Assembly (NCBI GenBank): GCA_027600665.1
Contig: JADGJL010000819.1
Coordinates: 1 to 13,358 of the forward strand
DNA: 13,358 nucleotides
Source: Irineochytrium annulatum
Taxonomy: Eukaryota > Chytridiomycota > Chytridiomycetes > Chytridiales > Chytridiaceae
Direction: 5' to 3'
Shown here: positions 8,701-13,358 of the stretch, piece after piece
Position numbering within the stretch: the first letter of the stretch is position 1
Layout of the letters: each line of letters starts with the position of its first letter
Notes under the pieces: model-generated
Told to the model about the DNA's origin: nothing
Database searches by the model: none
Seen by the model: only the letters and a program-made list of their open reading frames with translations
Position numbers and translations under genes: made by a program

Positions 8701-9506
8701 AAGAACACGATGGTAAGCGCCGACAGCGCCGGGTTAATATTTTGCCTCGGGTCCCCGCCAAAGAACAGCTGTCCCCTCGTCCGCGGCCCGCTCAGCATTA
8801 GCGGACTGGTCGCATCAACCAACAACGGCAGGTTCCCCGGGCTCGTCGACAGCAACCCGTTAACCCCCTCTCTCAATAACCCGCTCGTCGTCTTATCCCC
8901 GTATATGATGCCGCCATCGATATAGCTCGACGCGCTATTCGGGAACGCCCTGACGTTCCCCTTCGGCGAATCCACCCGCGTGGACCGCTGGAAGGGCATG
9001 GACGCGTTCCCCGTGCACGTGTTGTCCAGTAACGCGTCGCACCGGGGCACGGGGATTGGGTAAGGGTCCGACGAGTTGTCGGGCGTGAGGCCGACGTCGT
9101 GCGCGATCAGCTGGCCAAAGTTGAGGAGGAGCTGGTTGGCCGTGGACGCGAGGTCGTCGAGAGAGGTCTCGTACCTTTACGAACCGAAGGGGTTTATGGT
9201 TAATTGAAGGGAATACGCGTCGTGAGCACGTCCTAACCCAAACAGGGCGTTGGATATCTGGCGCGGGCTCGGTCGACCCGCGACGATCTCGCCGACGCCA
9301 TCCGCGTAGTAGGCCGGCATCATCCTGAGGTAAGGTTGACCCGCTGCACCCTGAGACTGTGCCTGTGGGTTGTTCCCGAAGCCGTCGAGTGATGAGAAGT
9401 CCAATATGCTCTGCGCGCCGGCGCCGTCCGTCAGGCAGAGCGGCACCGCGAGGGCTCCGACGGCCGCGATCGCGACGACGGCGTCCCGGGACCTCATTGC
9501 TCTCAT
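4693..9506 (-). CDS. Secreted haem peroxidase - DOMON - cytochrome b561 - cytochrome b5 - FAD/NAD reductase fusion (dual-oxidase-like)
   Basis: Predicted 1,409-residue redox protein in eleven minus-strand exons: 9506-9238, 9174-8681, 8626-8308, 8259-7576, 7516-7031, 6965-6727, 6675-6295, 6243-6129, 6066-5828, 5766-5567 and 5496-4693. All joins are GT-AG, in phase, and end at one stop. Order: signal peptide (1 to about 32), animal-type haem peroxidase (about 40-535), DOMON (about 563-712), cytochrome b561 membrane core (about 730-888), cytochrome b5 (about 908-1005), FAD/NAD module of the cytochrome b5 reductase type (about 1078-1409). Inferred topology: peroxidase and DOMON outside, b5 and flavin modules in the cytosol, so electrons could run from NAD(P)H through FAD, b5, the b561 haems and the DOMON haem to the peroxidase or to oxygen. 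This parallels dual oxidases with different parts; it lacks EF hands and the NOX-type ferric-reductase core. The DOMON core is split over exons 4 and 5, so the peroxidase and membrane parts belong to one gene. Substrate and product (superoxide, peroxide, iron or phenolics) are not shown by sequence. Confidence 0.9.
6039..6445 (-). other. Cytochrome b5 domain of the fusion gene
   Basis: Contains WVVVAGIIYDITELMRNHPGG with haem His943, then LGTDAT, then HMHS with the likely second haem His989 and the closing YAVGAL. The DAT and the second His are encoded in exon 8, after a 51-base intron. Spacing between the two His is 46 residues, versus about 24 in canonical cytochrome b5. Confidence 0.85.
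6244..6294 (-). other. 51-base in-frame intron within the cytochrome b5 region
   Basis: Donor GTATGT, branch-like CCTGAC and acceptor TACAG. Its length is a multiple of three and it has no stop, so the frame reads straight through it. Removing it rebuilds the conserved LGTDAT of cytochrome b5; keeping it would insert 17 residues between GTDG and AT. I therefore treat it as an intron. Confidence 0.85.
6503..7095 (-). other. Cytochrome b561 transmembrane core of the fusion gene
   Basis: Hydrophobic helices spread over exons 5 to 7 carry the four expected haem His: H735 in AIHGSLMLL, H766 in WLALHEKL, H796 in LMVLHSKIG and H836 in QVVHPILG. The last hydrophobic helix (about 870-887, WYFWMVLVILLFIYMEF) is followed by the basic cluster RHRR, consistent with a cytosolic exit. 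These haems normally carry electrons across a membrane. Confidence 0.88.
7147..7655 (-). other. DOMON haem-binding domain of the fusion gene
   Basis: Begins in exon 4 with LLLKWAVNGDYITFEYFSQ and continues in exon 5 with YAGWYAIGFGSSQMAGSD. Met603 in SQMAGSD and His698 in GYHGGNKGSG sit where the axial haem ligands of DOMON cytochromes (cellobiose dehydrogenase, AIR12) are found. The domain directly precedes the membrane core, the usual order in DOMON-b561 proteins. Confidence 0.88.
7737..9390 (-). other. Animal-type haem peroxidase domain of the fusion gene
   Basis: Spans exons 1 to 4. Visible family signatures in order: NNPQ, YADGVGE, PSPRQISNALF, FGQLIAHDVGLTP with the distal His (H115), SSYIDGGIIYGD (calcium-loop region), GGDPRQN with the distal Arg (R233), FFREHNRR, NPDWDDELIFQTARK, AFRYGH with the proximal His (H326), ESLLRGLL and AAWNIQRGRDLGIQTYN with the Asn (N403) that contacts the proximal His in myeloperoxidase. 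The positions equivalent to the myeloperoxidase residues that form covalent haem links are Ala114 and Ile236/Asn237. Catalytic residues are present, so an active peroxidase is plausible, unlike a degenerate scaffold domain. Confidence 0.9.
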
Positions 9507-9990
9507 CTCGATCTAGTCGGCGGTCTGCCTCGAACGAGAACGCGTAAATCTTGAAGATGGAGAGGGGATGCCCACCGCCTGGACCCAGTCGACGTCGATC
9601 GCTGCACATTTGGAAAGCTCGGTGAAGGTTGCCCAGAGCCGTCGGCAAGACTGCACGTTATTTGAGGGCACGATCGATGGTCAGTATGACTATTATTTAA
9701 TACATTGAGTTCTAGTGTAAGTCGAAGAGGTTCTAAAGCAGAAAAAGCACAAAATCGAATATCGCCAGCGACAACAGCATTAAAGAAGCAACCAACAGAG
9801 TCAGCTGCGCGTCGAAGATTGGCCAATTATTAAAGGTAGTAGAGAACGTGGAGATGTAAGGCCACGGAAGGACTTCGACACCTACAACATCCCAAGCAAC
9901 TAAGATGAAAGATTGCAGAGGTTTGTCCATCACAAACTATCACCAACATCAAAAATCGCATCCCAAGCTACAAACCCTAGGGTCCCCACC
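9507..9990. other. 484-base spacer; promoter side of the fusion gene
   Basis: Lies between the start of the peroxidase-reductase gene and the stop of the nuclease gene, both minus strand. An AT-rich element reading GTATTAAATAATA on the minus strand (about 9690-9702) lies roughly 190 bases upstream of the start and could be TATA-like, but this is weak. No RNA gene, repeat or second gene is seen. Confidence 0.4.
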
Positions 9991-11662
9991 TCAACATGTT
10001 TTCCCACAAACACTTTCGACCTCGTCCACGCAGATATAATTCCACTTCGTCGCTCCACAATACGGGTCCTTCGCCACGATCTTCTTCACGCACGGGTCGC
10101 ACGCGGGATCCAGCGCCGCGCCCGTCTTGCAGATGTTGTGCGCGCACGGCGGTGGGACGGGCTTAGTGGTGCACTGGGATGATTTGCAGACGGATGCGAC
10201 CTCGGAAACACACACGGAGTCCCAGGACGTCGAGCCGCAGTAGGGGTCGGCGGCGATGATCTGGCGCGCGCAGGGGTCGCAAGTGGAGGTCAAGGCGGCG
10301 CCGGCGGTGCAGATCGAATGGGCGCAGGTCGGGGGAGGGGTGGGAGGAACGGTTTTGGTCGTGGTCGTCTTAGTTGAGGTGGACGTCGTGGACGTGGTCG
10401 AGGAGGAGGGAGGGGACGTGGGGGTCGAGACGGCGCCGGCGCATTCATCCGCGATGGCGTTGAACCACGCTGCCATCCTGTACCCGGCCTTGGCGACCTG
10501 CTCTTCCAACAGGACCTTGGTCGCGGCGTAGTACGCGCCAGAGAAGTCTTGGGACGGGTTTTTGTCGAAGAGCGCCCAAAAGGCCGAGCTCTCGCAGTCG
10601 AGCGCGTTGCCGTCGTTGGCCATGTTGATGACTGCGTTCAGGAAGCCGTCGGCCGTGAGCGTGTGGATGTCAATAAAGGACGGTGTGGTGTATGAGGCGG
10701 AGTTGGCGCCGTAGGTCGAGGCGAGGAAGGAGGCGTAGGCGGAAGCAGAAGTGGCAGAGACTTCAGCTGAGCGGGTGTCGAGGATCTGGGTGTCGTGGAC
10801 TGTGGCGCTTCTCGGTTAGCACATGGGATGGATGGACACAAAGAGATAACTTACTGGCGTGGAAGTTGGTGCTCTTGCCATTGTAGGTCACCTTGTCGTT
10901 GTTGCCGCCGAGGTCGCGGTTGCAGTTATGGAGGGGCTGAGAAATGTCGCCGAGGAAGTGGGCGAGGAACTGGACTGCAGGGAGACATCAGTCGTTTGGG
11001 AGTATATATTGCACACAAGATAACTCACCAGCCTCGGTGGCCTCCGTCGAAGCAGCGCACTTGGCGTTTAGGAGCACGGCCGTCTGGGTCGTGATGGCGC
11101 CGATGATGCAGTTCCCTGCAGCGCAATCTGAGGGAACGAAGCCGCAGGACGAGGGAGGGGCGGCCATCATGTCGACGCTGCAATAAAAGGTGGATAAGCA
11201 TCAACATGCAGATGTCTCGCAAGGACGTAATACGTACAAGTGCCATGGAGCTGTTTCCTGGTAGTCGGGGCAAAATAATTATAAGAAAAAAAAAATAAAA
11301 AAAAAATTAAAAAAAAGGAAAGGGAGGAAACAAAGAAAAACGAACCTTGTGGGCTGTCCTCCATGAGTCGGCCCAGTTGCAAGCTATTAGAAGGGAAGGG
11401 CAAAAATGGTTAAAGTACGAAGGTTGCAGGCCCAGCTTTGGATTGCCTTCTCCAAAACAACAAGAAAGTTTGGTTACTCACTCTGTCCGCCCAACGAGCT
11501 CGAGAACGTCGGGTCCAGCAGCGGAAGGATGATCTTCCTCGCGTTGTCGTTCAGGAGCGTTTGAGCCAGCTCGCCGGTGGTAGGGTGCCCCAGCGAGTCT
11601 CCCCAGGCCGCGGCGCGCGATGCGAGGGCGACGACGACGGACGAGGCGATGATGAACTTCAT
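9991..11662 (-). CDS. Secreted S1/P1-type nuclease with two C-terminal Cys-rich modules
   Basis: Predicted zinc-dependent nuclease cutting single-stranded nucleic acids to 5'-nucleotides outside the cell. Minus-strand exons are 11662-11482, 11383-11346, 11257-11238 (20 bases), 11177-11029, 10974-10855 and 10799-9991, total 438 residues. A signal peptide ends at AAA19, leaving mature N-terminal Trp20, the residue whose amino group binds zinc in S1/P1. Further zinc ligands are visible: His26, Asp66 (NWADSW), His79 (WHFVD), His135, Asp139 and His145 (HFLGDISQPLH), His168 and Asp172 (NFHAIHD). PPSSC and DCAAGNCIIGAI are also family peptides. After the catalytic domain come a Ser/Thr/Pro linker (about 292-327) and two homologous eight-cysteine modules (328-379, 388-438). 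One residue is inserted between Trp20 and His26 compared with the usual WGxxGH. Bases TTGCAG lie just before the ATG, so an intron may end in the 5' leader. Related phospholipase C enzymes share the zinc site, but the overall motif set favours nuclease. Confidence 0.9.
9994..10326 (-). repeat. Tandem pair of eight-cysteine protein modules
   Basis: Module 1 is encoded at 10326-10171 and module 2 at 10146-9994, separated by a short Pro-rich spacer. Both follow CAHxIC, GAAL, CDPC, DPYCG, W, C, V-S/D-EV and SVC with an extra Cys at the end, so eight cysteines each and likely four disulfides. Similar Cys-rich tails occur on secreted enzymes; binding to a surface or polysaccharide is only a guess. 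Confidence 0.9.
11238..11257 (-). other. 20-base micro-exon of the nuclease gene
   Basis: Codes ETAPWH plus two bases of the next codon, carrying the zinc ligand His79. Flanked by acceptor CCAG and donor GTACGT. The join to the next exon rebuilds WHFVDMM, which the family requires, so the micro-exon is well supported despite its size. Confidence 0.85.
11270..11345 (-). other. T-rich segment of the nuclease gene's second intron
   Basis: The coding strand is almost pure pyrimidine here, with several runs of eight or more T (A runs on the plus strand at about 11285-11318). It forms most of the 88-base intron between the exon coding WRTAHK and the 20-base micro-exon, with donor GTTCGT at 11345. 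Confidence 0.8.
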
Positions 11663-12619
11663 CCTGCAATGAGGTCGGGGTGCTGATTGGGGAGGTGGAG
11701 CTTAGGGGACGCGGGGACGTGGACGGGAAGGCCCCAAGGTTCCCTTTTATCGGTAATGAAAATGATGCGCACCTGCTCGGCACCCGGGAGCCCGGAGCAG
11801 TTGATAGCAAGGCAATGTTGACCAGCCTCGTCGCCTCCGAAGCGCGTGCCCGCGTATCTAAAACACCTCGCAACCAGCTGCGAGACGCCCAATTTCCAGA
11901 CGCGTCCCGCCAGCACGCGTCGTGTCAAGATCGCCCAGCGCCCACGAGACGATCCGTGACGGGTGCCGGAGGGCAGTCGGGACCTTCGAAGGAGTGTCCA
12001 TATGCGTCATCGAGCCATGCATGCTTCTCGTTTGGGACTAATGCACCAGCGCCTTCATTTTGGGAAAGCCCACAAAGCAGCACGCGCGCTGTGTCTAAGA
12101 GTTCTTTACACGGAGCACCAGCATCAGCATCAATATTCATGGCCAAACGGATATTTGGCCGAAGATCAGTCGGAAGAAAAAAACAGGTAATCTATCATTT
12201 GATATAAAGGAATAATGATCTGATAAAAAAAGGAGTGGTGAGGCAATGATACACCGGTGCTGGCCATATTGCTCCCAGCGTCACTATATTCACCAAACCC
12301 GACTGGCGAGTGCGACGTAGACGACTCTGCCCGGCAGTATGTGAAAGCTCAGCGCAGCATATTGGCGGCGTAGATATGGCCGGCGTGTTGGAATATTGTG
12401 TACTCTTAGTAGTTGCCTGATTGAGTGCAAGCGGCATGAGTGGCCGGCGAGCAATGAACAATAGATAATATAGAGATTTACCCTCCTCAACCACCATCAT
12501 CACCGACGACGCCGTCCTCAGCAGCCCCCAGCCGTCTCGAGATCCCAACAGATTAAGAGTCTTGCGCTCTCCAACGAGCTCAGCCAAGATCCCCGCAACA
12601 AGCGCGCACAGTCGCGACC
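11663..12619. other. 957-base divergent intergenic region
   Basis: Separates the nuclease (minus) from the Gag-like gene (plus) and should hold both promoters. The nuclease side is GC-rich with a TATA-like element; the other side has an AT-rich patch at about 12180-12235 and GATAATATAGA at about 12464-12474, some 150 bases before the plus-strand start. Open frames on both strands here lack any recognisable protein motif. No tRNA, terminal repeat or second gene was recognised. Confidence 0.45.
11744..11751 (-). promoter_or_regulatory. TATA-like element upstream of the nuclease
   Basis: The minus strand reads GATAAAAG about 85 bases before the nuclease start codon, a distance usual for fungal TATA boxes once a leader is allowed for. 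Sequence match only. Confidence 0.4.
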
Positions 12620-13358
12620 ATGTCCGAACCCCGCCAGACCACGATCCTGTTCAACCGCCTCAAGAACGACGGGGCCAACTTCTACACGTGGGAGTCCATG
12701 CTGAGGAACGAGATCATTGGCAAGCTGCAGGAGTACCTGATCGACCCGACCCTGGACGACGCCGGCAACCGGCGTCTCACCCCAATTGAGTTCGCGGCCG
12801 TCGAGGATCCGGAACGTTATGTCTCGGTCTGGCTCCCCAACGGCGCCTACGGCTACGTCAAGTTCATGACGGAGCAGGAGTCCGGGACGTTCCCTGGATC
12901 GCGCGAGGAGAACGCGGCCATGAAGAACTTCATCCTTCGTCACGTCGACCCGGCTTTACACAGCGATATCCCGCCCGAGATGCTGTCGGCATACTCGATT
13001 CTGCTTACCTTGGGGACCGCTGTTGGGCGCCAAACCCCTCAGGAGTGCCACCAGACTGCAACCCAGTTCTCATCCATGAGAATTAGACGGGAATCGCGCC
13101 CTGTACGGGCACACCGTCAGCGCCGAGAACGTTCGCAATATCTACTTGGACGCGATTCCAGTCCTCCCCTTTGGCGACTTTCGCTCCCGCCAGCGTGAGG
13201 TGCCCGCTATCAGCGTTGCGGCTTTCCAACTCACCCTACGCACGGCCGCAAAGGACCAGGCTTATGATCGCCTCTACGCTGTTACGAACCGCCAGCTGGT
13301 ATTCGCCGACGATGCTATCGACAGCACACCACCCGACCATCCAGCGGCGGAGGCACCC
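12620..13358 (+). CDS. Uncharacterised protein with weak copia-type Gag similarity, frame break, partial
   Basis: The only plus-strand gene. The ATG at 12620 has a purine at -3 (GACC before ATG). The first 140 or so residues start MSEPRQTTILFNRLKNDGAN and continue FYTWESMLRNEIIGKLQEYL, which resembles the N-terminal region of copia-type Gag proteins (leucine, NY/NF, W, M, L spacing). The frame reads sensibly to about SSMRI near 13084 and then degenerates. From about 13080 a second frame (+1) is open to the window end and reads like coding sequence, with IYLDAIPVLPFGDFRS and KDQAYDRLYAV. Either one base is inserted or lost, or a short intron lies between 12985 and 13120; I could not find a single convincing donor/acceptor pair. 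The 3' end is outside. It may be a decayed retroelement fragment or a lineage-specific host gene; no protease, integrase or reverse transcriptase is visible. Confidence 0.45.

Noticed and set aside
8064..8801. Plus-strand open frame of 245 codons opposite the peroxidase domain
   Set aside because: Runs across two well-supported introns of the peroxidase gene and has no family motifs.
8935..9648. Minus-strand open frame of 237 codons overlapping the start of the fusion gene
   Set aside because: Arg/Pro-rich alternate frame that overlaps the signal peptide and distal-His exons, which are in the correct frame.
9971..9986. CCCTAGGG palindrome and telomere-like CCCTA near the nuclease stop
   Set aside because: Only one copy and no repeat array, so neither telomeric nor an obvious regulatory site.
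11680..12207. Plus-strand open frame of 175 codons in the divergent spacer
   Set aside because: Low-complexity, no motifs, and it covers the presumed nuclease promoter.
12195..12587. Minus-strand open frame of 130 codons in the divergent spacer
   Set aside because: No recognisable motif, and it runs through AT-rich sequence that looks like a promoter.

Overview
The window looks like nuclear DNA of a fungus, most likely an early-diverging (chytrid-like) lineage, though the phylum is an inference. The genes are split by short GT-AG introns, mostly 50-90 nt, often with CTRAC/CTAAC-type branch sites just before the acceptor. The window carries a fungal-type monofunctional phosphopantetheine adenylyltransferase, Beclin/Atg6, a mitochondrial ADP/ATP carrier, an animal-type haem peroxidase and an S1/P1-type nuclease with chytrid-like Cys-rich tails.

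Five of six genes lie on the minus strand. From low to high coordinate they are ATG6/Beclin (its 3' part runs off the left edge; start at 1104), phosphopantetheine adenylyltransferase (2406 to 1264), the ADP/ATP carrier (4026 to 2679), one very large 11-exon gene (9506 to 4693) and a secreted nuclease (11662 to 9991). A plus-strand gene with weak similarity to copia-type Gag starts at 12620, has a reading-frame break near 13075-13090 and runs off the right edge. All splice joins were worked out by hand from GT/AG sites, codon phase and protein-family continuity; every full gene closes to an open frame with a terminal stop.

The main discovery candidate is the gene at 9506-4693, predicted 1,409 residues. 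In one polypeptide it joins a signal peptide, an animal-type haem peroxidase, a DOMON haem domain, a cytochrome b561 membrane core, a cytochrome b5 domain and a cytochrome-b5-reductase-type FAD/NAD module. The predicted topology puts the peroxidase and DOMON outside the cell, the two b561 haem sites in the membrane and the b5 and flavin modules in the cytosol. That matches the layout of the dual oxidases (peroxidase domain outside, NADPH oxidase inside) but is built from unrelated redox parts, so it looks like a convergent dual-oxidase-like electron wire. The DOMON core is itself split across the splice junction behind the peroxidase, which argues strongly that this is one gene.

The neighbouring nuclease is also secreted. 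It keeps the S1/P1 zinc ligands and adds a Ser/Thr-rich linker plus two tandem eight-cysteine modules. The ADP/ATP carrier is otherwise canonical but has RRRLQM where the family signature is RRRMMM. ATG6, the adenylyltransferase and the carrier look like ordinary housekeeping genes with no obvious functional link to the secreted pair.
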